A DNA stretch of 10,916 nucleotides from positions 10,068 through 20,983 of the forward strand of contig JAPPMR010000820.1 of the NCBI GenBank assembly GCA_028818995.1, written 5' to 3'. Below, one piece after another: positions 1-7,810 of the stretch. The first letter of the stretch is position 1, and each line of letters begins with the position of its first letter. The DNA is from Candidatus Poribacteria bacterium (GTDB lineage: Bacteria > Poribacteria > WGA-4E > WGA-3G). The notes beneath the pieces are model-generated. The model was not told where the DNA came from and did no database searches. It saw nothing but the letters and a program-made list of their open reading frames with translations. The position numbers and the translations under genes were made by a program.

Positions 1-696
1 TTGTATTTTACCTGTAGCAGCGTTTGACCAGTACATCTGACGCGCTTGTATGTCCAGTGCTAAACCATATCCCCCTTTGTTTTTAATAACGAGGTCTTCA
101 GCGTCAGTTCCATCAAGGTTCGCCCGTGCTATTTTTTGTCCAAATACATCAGTCCAATATAACTTACCTGCTTTCAAGTCCAATTTTATGTTCTGCGCTG
201 AAACCAATTGATCAATGAACATATTTCGTGGTAAAAACAATTCTTTAATAGTGAGATTTTCCACATCAGTTCCATCAAGGTTTGCTCGCTGAATTATGTC
301 TAAGCACCAGTTTCCCCAGTAAATTTTTTCTGAATTAACGTCTATTGAGAGACCGCGTAAGTCATTCTTTACGACAATATCCTCAACATTTGTTCCATCA
401 AGGTTCGCCCGCTGAATTTTAGCTGTAGTTCGGTCCACCCAGTACATCTTTTCGCTTGAGAGATCTAAAGCGATATCCACCGGCCCATACAGTCCAGTTA
501 CAATATCTTCTGCACCAGTTCCATTAAGGTTTGCCCGTCTGATTTTTCCTGTATTTGATCTCAAATTCCATGCTGATTCTGTCCAGTATATTTTGCCCCT
601 TCCTTGTCCGTAACTTATACTTTGAATGACAAAAACTAACAGAACTGCAACTAAAATGAACAGGATCCGCTTTTGTGCAAAAACTCGATTTTTCAT
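1..696 (-). CDS. Exported YWTD beta-propeller protein (LDL-receptor class B-like repeats), 3' end cut by window edge
   Basis: The frame is open from the ATG at 696 to the left edge (232 codons, no stop), so the C-terminus is missing. The start is supported by AAGGAG eight bases upstream. Residues about 10-31 form a hydrophobic signal peptide ending near SYGQ. After it come five YWTD-type blades (IYWTES, MYWVDR, IYWGNW, LYWTDV, MYWSNA) alternating with four copies of RANLDGT or RANLNGT and a following ED(I/L)V-type strand; this is the classic pattern of the low-density lipoprotein receptor class B repeat. Such repeats fold into six-bladed propellers that bind proteins or glycans. One blade is about 12 residues longer than the others (the LFLPRNMFIDQLVSAQN region). 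The gene lies 111 bases after the stop of the barrel-like gene on the same strand and may share its transcript. The family call is strong; the role (surface binding or scaffold) is inferred. Confidence 0.88.
   Translation of the reverse strand, partial: MKNRVFAQKRILFILVAVLLVFVIQSISYGQGRGKIYWTESAWNLRSNTGKIRRANLNGTGAEDIVTGLYGPVDIALDLSSEKMYWVDRTTAKIQRANLDGTNVEDIVVKNDLRGLSIDVNSEKIYWGNWCLDIIQRANLDGTDVENLTIKELFLPRNMFIDQLVSAQNIKLDLKAGKLYWTDVFGQKIARANLDGTDAEDLVIKNKGGYGLALDIQARQMYWSNAATGKIQ
107..531 (-). repeat. Tandem coding repeats of the YWTD gene
   Basis: The 14-base core GTTCCATCAAGGTT (plus-strand reading) occurs at 107-120, 269-282, 392-405 and, with one change, at 518-531. The offsets are 162, 123 and 126 bases, matching propeller blades of about 41-42 residues and one enlarged blade. 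The core encodes the NLDGT turn of each blade. Confidence 0.85.
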
Positions 697-745
697 GTCA
701 TAGACTCCTTCTTTCAAAACCCGTTTATGTAGTTGTAAAGTTATC

Positions 746-811
746 TTATGCGTTAACAGAGTTACCATAAATTACTATTTTTACGTTTGCCCAAGTCGTT
801 GTTAACTTTAA
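746..811 (-). other. Possible -1 frame extension carrying the KLTTTW tag
   Basis: The barrel-like gene ends ATG GGT TTT TAA. Reading back one base after TTT gives TTA AAG TTA ACA ACG ACT TGG and continues as LKLTTTWANVK plus ten more residues to a TAA at 746-748. LKLTTTW matches the GKLTTTWGQLKK and GKLATKWAELKR ends of three other proteins in this window. Seen directly: the motif, the frame and the GGGTTTT heptamer. Inferred: that it is translated, or that it was part of the gene before an indel. Confidence 0.4.
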
Positions 812-3800
812 AAACCCATCATCGCTCGGACATACGTTATATTACTCGTTGTCCGCTGGAACAGATGCGTAGTTCTACGGTAGCCTGCAAGAATGACAAT
901 ATGGAATCCGAGTCGTTCACCTTTGTTAATGGCTTGGATTTCAAAAATACGAGTCCGCAGGTCAGGGCGGAATAGATTTGGAACGTTAACGTCAGCTGTA
1001 AAATTGCGCAGATAGTTCTTGAAGTTTTTATCCCGGTTAGTAAACTTTCTATATTGGAATCCACCAAGGACTTTGGTTCTCTGTGTAAACCGATAATCAA
1101 GGCGGAAACCGAGAATATCCTCGCGGCTTCGACGATTGAATCGCAAATATTCAACGGGCTGATCGTCGGTCGGGAGAAACAAGTCAGGGTTGAGTGTTTT
1201 TGGGATTTCATCGGCAGTTCGGTCAAAAGCGCGATCCCAGACGTACTTCACCATAGGCGTTAGCACTAAATCATCACTAAATTTGTTAGCAAAAGGGATT
1301 TTGTTGGCAAAAGGGAGAACCGCAAATGGGATTTCGTAACTCGCCTTCAGAATGGTTAGTTGATTACGAATGTTTCGTTCGGGGTAACGTCGTGTTTTCC
1401 AGTTTCCAGCATTATAGATTAAACCGGTATCAGAAGGATCAAGCGCGTTAATCCCATGATCAGGGTAGAACGGGTATGCGCGGCTTTCTCCAGAGCTCCG
1501 AACCTGCTCAATGGGTACCATAAAGTCAACGCGTTCATCGGCTTCAAAGATCTCTGATACGGGGTCGTATTCAACATCTGCGAAAAGTGCCCTTTCTACA
1601 TCTTGTTCAAGTTGTTTTTGCATGACAACCAGACATTTTGCTTCAAGTGTTAGGTTTTTCACTCCGGTATAGAGGCATTGAAGCGTTGTTGTATTCAACC
1701 GTGCGTTGTAAAAATCAAGTTCGTCATTAATATGGATCGGTTCCAATTCTCCAACAGGCAAGGTAATTGTATAGTCTGGAATATTATCTCTCATTCGGAC
1801 ATATTGATTTTGGAAAAGAATGCTACCAAAATCAGGAATGTCGCGTTGATAAGTGAGATATATGTATTTGGAGTTATTTTTGCGCCTACTTGAAATTTCG
1901 CTTTCGTTTAACCAGCCAACTCGGACAGTGAGATTATCAAGCAAGTCATATTCTGCTTTGAGGTGGTAACCTTGACGATCTATGCCATATTCGTATTGTG
2001 GTTCAAAATCATCCTCAATTGAATCAATAGTGCCGTTATTATTTAGATCAATAAGGTTGGTAAATACAGGCGGGTCAGCATAAAAAATAAGAAAATCTTC
2101 TTGATAGTCAAATATTCCGTTCTGATCTCGGTCATCAGCGCGTGGAATTACGCCATCCAAGTCATCATCATCAGGCCAATCATCGCCATCATCGTCATCT
2201 TCAATAAGGGTGTAATTGACAGCATCCCATGGAATCTGTTCTTCTGGAATTTCATCTTCTTCAGGTCTATTGAATTGCCCTCTTTCAAGTCTGAAGATTT
2301 CCCCACGGTTCGGATGTGCCCCGAAATTCATATAGTTGGTTGTGTAGCCTGGGTCAATATGATATAAAACACCTTCTAAATGGAGTTTCTCAAAACGTGA
2401 CTCAAGTTGGACGAACCATGCTTTTTCTCTACCGAGTTTTCCGTTGCCATCTTCATCTGTTCCGTCACCTCCTAAAAAAGCCTCAAAACGTTCACCCTCG
2501 GTTTCCGAATAGGTGGGGATTCCATTTGCGTCTACAGGAAGTTTAGTTCTGAAATCAATTGAGACACCGGATGGTTCCTCACCATTGGGGGTTTTAACAA
2601 TAGTTTCGATCCGACTAAATCCTACCTTGTCTTTTGGGATAGTCGGATACTGTTTATACTTACCATTTATAGAGTATTGTGCCCTGACGCGAACATTGCC
2701 GATAGTTCCTTCAAGGTCAATTCCGTAGAGCGCAGCAGCGCGTGCGGCACCATAACGGTATCGGACTTTCCGAGGCCTTCCTTCTCCTTTCCATTCACTG
2801 GGATTGTCTCTAAGTTTTTTCCTATTTTGTGTGTAATCTGGAGATTGCCCGTAATTCCCCGGTGCCTGTATTATGTCGCGATATGGCATCTGAATGTGAC
2901 CATCTTCAGTTTTAATCCACTCTTGTAGTTCAGGGTTTGACGATGCCTGATTTGCTCTACTAAAACCGATAACTGCTATATTATAATCGCCCGCAACAAT
3001 CATATCAAATACAACAGATTTGACTGTTCTCGGATCAATGTTTATCTTTTCATCCGTAAGGTTAAGGTCATATTTCATTTTATTGAAACCGTTGACAATT
3101 TTCCACTTTCCGTCAACGGAATCACGTATCTCAGATGGACCGCCAGCATGATTGACCGGAACAAGTTGATTAGCATAGATTTCAAATTGGTGAGTCTGCT
3201 CAGGTAGAAGATCGGGTTCAATACCTTCTTCTATATCTTGAGGGATTAATTCTTCAAGTTCTTGTGTTACAATCGTAATCTTCATGCTTTTAAATGCTGC
3301 ACCGACACCATCTTGGATATGATTGTTGTGTAAGTTAGGATCGTAATTATTAAAATTAGTAAATGCTTTGATGTGATTATCCTCAGGCGAGTCATCACGA
3401 AAAACGACAGAGATCGTTTCAGGAGGTGTATTGGGAACGGTTCCCATTAATGAATTTATTGTGCGTTCCGGGTGTTCTTTATGTAAATTTACATAGGTAT
3501 ATCCGACTCGGAAATTTTCACCTAAAAGTCCCTGTCCGCGAAAACCGATGAGCCGTGCGTTTTCAATGTTTCTGACACCGGACAATCTGTTCAACCCGTT
3601 TCGGCGTCCAAGTTCCCCACCGATTTGTTGCGCGGGGGGATCATCTGTTATTCTAACAGGATTTGAAATACGGGAATGGAGGATGGTAAAAAGATGATGT
3701 TCTTGGGCAAAAGAGATATCCCAGCGAAGTCCATCGAACTCTGTTTTATATATAATATATCGGTTTGGGAACAGGGTTGCAGGTTTAAGTCGTAGGTGAT

Positions 3801-4179
3801 CACCTATAGCAAACTCAGTATGCCTACCGAGAAAGGTTTCTTCAACCAGGATGGTACGGTCCAATTGCGCTGTGAAACGTAGACTATCAAGCTGGCCTGA
3901 CCAACCGACAATTAATTTACCGTTTTGATCAAAGTTTTTCTGATCGACGTATTTATTGAGTTCGTTACCTTCCAAAATCCTTTTACCATACAAGTCATAG
4001 AAGACTTGTGGTTCTTCTTCTAATTGGAATCTGTTTGAGAATTTGGCCTCACTTTCAATGGCAGGCAAGAGGGGTTCATGAGGTCCGAGACTGTCCGCAC
4101 CACAGCCATAGAACACAGCCGTACTAAGAATGAAAGTCGCTACAAGGAGAGAATAAATCGCTCGTTTTAACTTATTCAT
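808..4179 (-). CDS. Large exported, probable outer-membrane beta-barrel protein with EF-hand-like loops
   Basis: This 1123-residue protein is not one I can name. The start at 4179 has AAGGA about eight bases upstream. Residues 1-26 are a signal sequence ending FYGC; a lipoprotein cleavage before Cys26 is possible, but Phe at -3 is atypical. Residues about 50-460 are beta-rich and mixed. From about 470 onward there are many alternating aromatic and polar strands (VRYRYGAARAAALYG, VRVRAQYSI, RLDYRF, VLGGFQYRKF), and the chain ends in Phe, as outer-membrane barrels usually do. Three calcium-loop-like segments interrupt it: DGTDEDGNGKLG (572-583), an Asp-rich run (661-683) leading to DRDQNGIFDYQED (683-695), and DLNNNGTIDSIED (711-723). 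The gene stands alone behind its own sigma-54-type promoter, with the YWTD gene downstream. A porin or surface-export role is inference. The 3' end has an unusual frameshift context described separately. Confidence 0.75.
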   Translation of the reverse strand: MNKLKRAIYSLLVATFILSTAVFYGCGADSLGPHEPLLPAIESEAKFSNRFQLEEEPQVFYDLYGKRILEGNELNKYVDQKNFDQNGKLIVGWSGQLDSLRFTAQLDRTILVEETFLGRHTEFAIGDHLRLKPATLFPNRYIIYKTEFDGLRWDISFAQEHHLFTILHSRISNPVRITDDPPAQQIGGELGRRNGLNRLSGVRNIENARLIGFRGQGLLGENFRVGYTYVNLHKEHPERTINSLMGTVPNTPPETISVVFRDDSPEDNHIKAFTNFNNYDPNLHNNHIQDGVGAAFKSMKITIVTQELEELIPQDIEEGIEPDLLPEQTHQFEIYANQLVPVNHAGGPSEIRDSVDGKWKIVNGFNKMKYDLNLTDEKINIDPRTVKSVVFDMIVAGDYNIAVIGFSRANQASSNPELQEWIKTEDGHIQMPYRDIIQAPGNYGQSPDYTQNRKKLRDNPSEWKGEGRPRKVRYRYGAARAAALYGIDLEGTIGNVRVRAQYSINGKYKQYPTIPKDKVGFSRIETIVKTPNGEEPSGVSIDFRTKLPVDANGIPTYSETEGERFEAFLGGDGTDEDGNGKLGREKAWFVQLESRFEKLHLEGVLYHIDPGYTTNYMNFGAHPNRGEIFRLERGQFNRPEEDEIPEEQIPWDAVNYTLIEDDDDGDDWPDDDDLDGVIPRADDRDQNGIFDYQEDFLIFYADPPVFTNLIDLNNNGTIDSIEDDFEPQYEYGIDRQGYHLKAEYDLLDNLTVRVGWLNESEISSRRKNNSKYIYLTYQRDIPDFGSILFQNQYVRMRDNIPDYTITLPVGELEPIHINDELDFYNARLNTTTLQCLYTGVKNLTLEAKCLVVMQKQLEQDVERALFADVEYDPVSEIFEADERVDFMVPIEQVRSSGESRAYPFYPDHGINALDPSDTGLIYNAGNWKTRRYPERNIRNQLTILKASYEIPFAVLPFANKIPFANKFSDDLVLTPMVKYVWDRAFDRTADEIPKTLNPDLFLPTDDQPVEYLRFNRRSREDILGFRLDYRFTQRTKVLGGFQYRKFTNRDKNFKNYLRNFTADVNVPNLFRPDLRTRIFEIQAINKGERLGFHIVILAGYRRTTHLFQRTTSNITYVRAMMGF

Positions 4180-4272
4180 TGGTTTGTTCCTTCTTAGGGA
4201 TGAAAGAACCGTGGCCTAACAGATTCCGATACTAATCAAACTCTATCGATCACGTGTTAATACTGGAATTAG

Positions 4273-4289
4273 AGCAATTTTTGTGCCAA
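4273..4289 (-). promoter_or_regulatory. Sigma-54-type (-24/-12) promoter for the barrel-like gene
   Basis: Minus-strand TTGGCACAAAAATTGCT fits the sigma-54 consensus TGGCAC-N5-TTGC. GG is at 4287-4286 and GC at 4275-4274, with exactly ten bases between them. The predicted transcript start is near 4262, giving a leader of about 83 bases before the ATG at 4179. A second site at 10364-10380 agrees at 26 of 31 aligned bases, including flanks. Confidence 0.65.
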
Positions 4290-4359
4290 AGACAATTGAC
4301 GGAAGAAACGCAGAAATACTATATGAGGTGGGATTGAATACGAATTGCCTGCACAAGAA

Positions 4360-4384
4360 CGTGCAACGCACCTGACATTGCACG
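4360..4384. promoter_or_regulatory. Dyad CGTGCAA-N11-TTGCACG, candidate enhancer-binding site
   Basis: Two perfect seven-base arms are centred at 4372, about 110 bases upstream of the predicted sigma-54 start at 4262, within the usual enhancer range. A further TGCAC half-site at 4350-4354 faces the left arm. The binding role is inferred from position and symmetry. Confidence 0.35.
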
Positions 4385-4484
4385 ATTTTGGGCATTCACT
4401 AACCACAACCATTAATTCCCTATCAATAAAACAGGTAAGGTGGTAACTAATGCCAGCAAAAGGTTAGAATGCTGACAAACCGTC

Positions 4485-6773
4485 TCATTTCTGAATTAAC
4501 ATTTTGCGTGTGGCAGAGAAATCTCCAGCGTTAATAGTATAGAGATAGACACCACTACTGACTGGTTCCCCTGCGTCATTTCGTCCATCCCAATGAACTG
4601 CCTGCGAATGTGAGGAATAATCTCCTGCAGACATTATTCCCGGTGATAGTGAGCGGACCAACTTACCCGTTGAGGTATAGATGCGGATTGTGACATGGCT
4701 CTTGTCCGCAAGTCGGAACGGAATCCATGTTTCAGGATTAAATGGATTAGGAAAGTTCTGCAGCAGTTGGTTCCGTTTTATTTCTCCGAGTGTAACAAAC
4801 TGTTTACCTTTAGGTTCAACAGCGGTAGGTTGAGGCTGGAAAGGTAAGAGTTGTGTTGCATCCCATATATGAATCTGCCCCGAGTCATTGTACGATGCCA
4901 GAACTGTTCCATTCTTACTAAGGTCAAAGAAATTAGAGATAGTAGGATGGTCAATCTGAACATCTGCCTGCCAGTCCAAGATTTGTAGGTTGTCATCTTT
5001 TTCAGTGAACAGGTGTTGACCATCGGGACTAAAGTGTAGATATAGACCCCGTTCTGAAGACTTCAATAGTTGAGGTAGATTCGGATCAAGCCTCCAGATT
5101 TGGATTGCATCAATGCTGTTTACAGCTAATACAGTTGAGTCATCCTCGTTAGATATGAAGGTAGGGCGAGAATGTGAACTGCTGCGAAGTTCTGGCACTT
5201 GCCATGCATATTGAAAATGGAAGGTATCTCCCTCGCGTTTCCATAGTAGAATCCAATATTCTCGTATATGGTTTCTGCTGATGCCAGCTGTAGCTGCCAA
5301 ATACTTGTCGTTTTCACTAAATATAAAATGTGAACCGAGATTGACATTAGGTGCCTCTCCTGTTGAAACGTGCTGAATTTCAGCAGGATTATGCACATTG
5401 TAGAGACGAACATGTCTACTACCGCGTACTGCAACCCATTTCCCTGTCGAACTAAAAGCAACATCAGAATGTCCATAACCGTATTGGAATTGGATAACCA
5501 CATTTCCTGTCTGTAGATCGCGCACTTCTATCCATGGGTCACGTCCAACTGCAAGTTTTCGTCCGTCAGGAGAGATTGCAAATTCTCGAAAAAGACTGTT
5601 TTCAGAAGAAGCAAATAGACGCATCTGCTGTGTAGAAATGTCCCATGCTTTTATTGCGTATCGAGATACGGAGACTAAAGTCCTACCGTCAGGTGTTAGA
5701 GCATTCTCCCAGCCACTGATATAGTTAGTCCACACTTTCAACTGTTTTCTTTTTTTTACATCCCATAGTACAACAGCATCTTGATAATGCAGGATCGCCG
5801 TTTTCCCATCTGGTGACAATATCATTGACTTGAAAGAACGAAACTCACTACCGAATGTATCAATCAGTTGTCCTGATTTGACATCCCATATGCGGACCTG
5901 ATCGTCCCATCCTCGCCAACCACCCTTACCATCACCTTGTAATGGACCTGTGCGGTTCGCAACATATAAATGTCTGCTGTCAGGACTAAATGCTATAGCA
6001 ACAACATGCCCTGTGCCGCCTCCTTTGTGCCATAACATTTGTTGTGCATTAGAATCCCATGCATAAAATGAACCTGAATTTAGTCTGTACATCGCAATGG
6101 TCTTGCCATCAGGACTGATCACTAATTCTCCAGCACTGCTAACGGTTTCTCCTTCAAACTGTCCTTCCAAGCTGTGAGTCTCAATGTTCCACAATTCAAG
6201 CGTAGAATTGTTTACATCAACAATGAGATGATGACCGTCTTTACTGAAGACCATTGCTTTATCTGATGGTAAACCCTCGCGTATTAACTTTCCAATAGTT
6301 TCTCCATTTTGCCAGTTCCATAGATGTATTTCACGAGCAATAGCAGTAGCAAATATAGGTTGCGTAGGACTAAATGCAGTATCTTCTTCAAAGATACGAG
6401 CATCTATTTCCCATTGAGATATTAGTTGTCTGGCATCTATATCCCAGATGTTTATAGTCGTTGTCCTTGTATCTTGTGAAAAATTCAATATAGCTAAATG
6501 TGTCATTCTTGGGCTAAATCTCACATGACTAATATCCGTCCGTTTGCCGAACTCGTCTAAGACCTTACCTGTATTGACATTAACAACTTGAATATGTGTT
6601 GGAACAACGCGTAAAATCGTATGATTGTCAAGAAACGCGTGCTCTTCTGGGTAAGGCTGTCCAATGGTGCTGATAGGTTCAATTCCAAATGAGGCACAAG
6701 GGATCCATACAATGCTAATGAGAGTAAGAAAAGCGAGCGAGTTTACTCTAAAAACGGTGGTAAATGTTTTCAT
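4485..6773 (-). CDS. Exported double WD40 propeller protein with C-terminal sorting (FlgD-Ig-like, T9SS type A-like) domain
   Basis: The protein has 762 residues. The start at 6773 has GGAG five bases upstream. A signal peptide spans about 1-30 (cleavage near CASFG). Residues 50-645 contain about 14 WD40-type blades with cores such as FSPDGKTI or LSPDGRKL followed by IWDVKSGQLI or LWNIETHSLEG. That number suggests two seven-bladed propellers in tandem. An insert (GPLQGDGKGGWRGWDD, about 276-291) lengthens blade six. A linker (GKQFVTLGEIKR, 656-667) leads into LLQNFPNPFNPETWIPF and a FlgD-Ig-like sandwich (VTIRIYTSTGKLVRSL ... GVYLYTINAGDF) ending in KMLIQK. This is the layout of C-terminal sorting domains that direct proteins to the surface through a type IX-like route. 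It lies 98 bases downstream of the TolB-like gene, probably in the same transcript. The domain calls are strong. The route of secretion is inferred, since no secretion gene is in the window. Confidence 0.88.
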   Translation of the reverse strand: MKTFTTVFRVNSLAFLTLISIVWIPCASFGIEPISTIGQPYPEEHAFLDNHTILRVVPTHIQVVNVNTGKVLDEFGKRTDISHVRFSPRMTHLAILNFSQDTRTTTINIWDIDARQLISQWEIDARIFEEDTAFSPTQPIFATAIAREIHLWNWQNGETIGKLIREGLPSDKAMVFSKDGHHLIVDVNNSTLELWNIETHSLEGQFEGETVSSAGELVISPDGKTIAMYRLNSGSFYAWDSNAQQMLWHKGGGTGHVVAIAFSPDSRHLYVANRTGPLQGDGKGGWRGWDDQVRIWDVKSGQLIDTFGSEFRSFKSMILSPDGKTAILHYQDAVVLWDVKKRKQLKVWTNYISGWENALTPDGRTLVSVSRYAIKAWDISTQQMRLFASSENSLFREFAISPDGRKLAVGRDPWIEVRDLQTGNVVIQFQYGYGHSDVAFSSTGKWVAVRGSRHVRLYNVHNPAEIQHVSTGEAPNVNLGSHFIFSENDKYLAATAGISRNHIREYWILLWKREGDTFHFQYAWQVPELRSSSHSRPTFISNEDDSTVLAVNSIDAIQIWRLDPNLPQLLKSSERGLYLHFSPDGQHLFTEKDDNLQILDWQADVQIDHPTISNFFDLSKNGTVLASYNDSGQIHIWDATQLLPFQPQPTAVEPKGKQFVTLGEIKRNQLLQNFPNPFNPETWIPFRLADKSHVTIRIYTSTGKLVRSLSPGIMSAGDYSSHSQAVHWDGRNDAGEPVSSGVYLYTINAGDFSATRKMLIQK

Positions 6774-6871
6774 GTTGTCTCCAAATTCCTCTATAGAATA
6801 AAAATAGGAACAATAATTTGTAATAAACTTTTTCGTATAGGATGGATAAATCTAATTGCCATTTGAAGAAT

Positions 6872-7810
6872 TTAACGCTTCAGTTCTGCCCACTTAGTTG
6901 CGAGTTTTCCCGCAGGTTCAACACCAAGTGCTGAACTATCTGCCCAAGTCAACCCATAAGCGGCATGAGGTATTTCAACGAGGCGCCGCATTTTAAAAGT
7001 GTGTCGTGAAATAGTATATAGGACACTTGACCGATCAGGATAAAGAGAAAAAAATGCGACATAATTATCATCGGGAGACCACGCTACACGATACGTTCGG
7101 TATGAACCATTTGGATTTAACCTACGATGATTGGTGCCATTCGCCTTGGCAATGTAAACACCCCCATCACCTGCTGCTGAACCGTATGCAATATGTTTAC
7201 CATCGTGTGAAAAGCTAAAAAAAGCACCGGGTGTGCCGAAGAATGTGGCATCTTTGTGAAATAGATTATGCTCTTTGGGCCTTCTTGGTTTTGGAATATC
7301 AATTTCCCAATATTTTCGCCGACTCGTATTAAAATCCATATAAAAAATCGAACGTGAATCTGGTGCCCATGCAAGGCGTCGTAGACGTCGTTGATGCGAT
7401 GTTAATTTTCGGACTTCTCCACTTTGAACAGAGATGAGGAAGATTTCAGAAATCTCAGGGCTAAGGCCAAGATACGCAATCCACTTTCCATCAGGAGACC
7501 AGGCGAAATCCCAATATAGTCTAACATCAAGTCTTATTTCTTTGATACGCTTGCCAGTTCCTGTTTCAAGTATCTCTATAACCTTTGATGGTCGCCACAC
7601 GGCCAAATATTGACCGTTATGTGATGGTCGGGAGAAAGGTGTATCAATCAACTTGGTGGGTTTGGTTCCATTAGTCTTGATTGCATAGACACCATCACCC
7701 CCGATAGTATAGATTATATAGCCTTTTGCCCAGCATAGGTTAGCAACGAGCAAACCACCGATTATAGACCAAAGTATAACCGTGAGTAGAATTCTTCTTG
7801 AAGTTGTCAT
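6872..7810 (-). CDS. Exported TolB-like PD40 beta-propeller protein with C-terminal KLATKW tag
   Basis: The protein has 312 residues. Its ATG at 7810 overlaps the TGA of the upstream LamG gene by four bases (ATGA). Residues about 6-28 form a signal peptide (ILLTVILWSIIGGLLVANLCWA). Four blades carry the PD40/TolB signature: FAWSPDGKWIAYLG (102-115), LAWAPDSRSIFYMD (146-159), FSFSHDGKHIAYGS (198-211) and VAWSPDDNYVAFFS (242-255). A degenerate earlier blade (SRPSHNGQYLAVW) and a late one (AAYGLTWADSS) probably complete a six-blade propeller. The protein ends GKLATKWAELKR, parallel to the ends of both LamG proteins. TolB-type propellers usually bind proteins or glycans. The position inside a coupled lectin-protein operon suggests an envelope or surface partner role. 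It is not TolB itself: there is no TolB N-terminal domain and no tol-pal neighbours. Confidence 0.85.
   Translation of the reverse strand: MTTSRRILLTVILWSIIGGLLVANLCWAKGYIIYTIGGDGVYAIKTNGTKPTKLIDTPFSRPSHNGQYLAVWRPSKVIEILETGTGKRIKEIRLDVRLYWDFAWSPDGKWIAYLGLSPEISEIFLISVQSGEVRKLTSHQRRLRRLAWAPDSRSIFYMDFNTSRRKYWEIDIPKPRRPKEHNLFHKDATFFGTPGAFFSFSHDGKHIAYGSAAGDGGVYIAKANGTNHRRLNPNGSYRTYRVAWSPDDNYVAFFSLYPDRSSVLYTISRHTFKMRRLVEIPHAAYGLTWADSSALGVEPAGKLATKWAELKR

Larger units (their letters stand above)
4180..4484. other. Intergenic region between the WD40 gene and the barrel-like gene
   Basis: These 305 bases hold no convincing gene. They contain a sigma-54-type promoter (4273-4289, minus), a dyad at 4360-4384 and an imperfect inverted repeat (GGCATTCACTAACCAC at 4391-4406 against GTGGTAACTAATGCC at 4440-4454). 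There is also a short plus-strand stretch resembling a tyrosine-recombinase fragment. No U-tract hairpin follows the WD40 stop codon, so I see no intrinsic terminator. Confidence 0.6.

Noticed and set aside
697..807. Possible own promoter for the YWTD gene (two GTTAAC sites, TATGGT and CATAAG boxes)
   Set aside because: No -35/-10 pair with acceptable spacing and no sigma-54-type match; cotranscription with the barrel-like gene is as likely.
787..975. Small plus-strand reading frame across the 3' end of the barrel-like gene
   Set aside because: Antisense shadow of a well-supported gene, with no ribosome site or protein-like pattern.
2161..2220. Low-complexity TCATC-rich DNA as a microsatellite or regulatory repeat
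   Set aside because: It is the codon run for the Asp-rich loop of the large protein, fully explained by coding.
4239..4262. CGATCACGTGTTAA stretch read as a possible E-box-like or insertion target site
   Set aside because: Short palindromes such as CACGTG occur by chance, and nothing else supports a function.
6774..6871. Sigma-54-type box in the gap before the WD40 gene (TGGCAATTAG)
   Set aside because: No GC at the required ten-base distance from GG.
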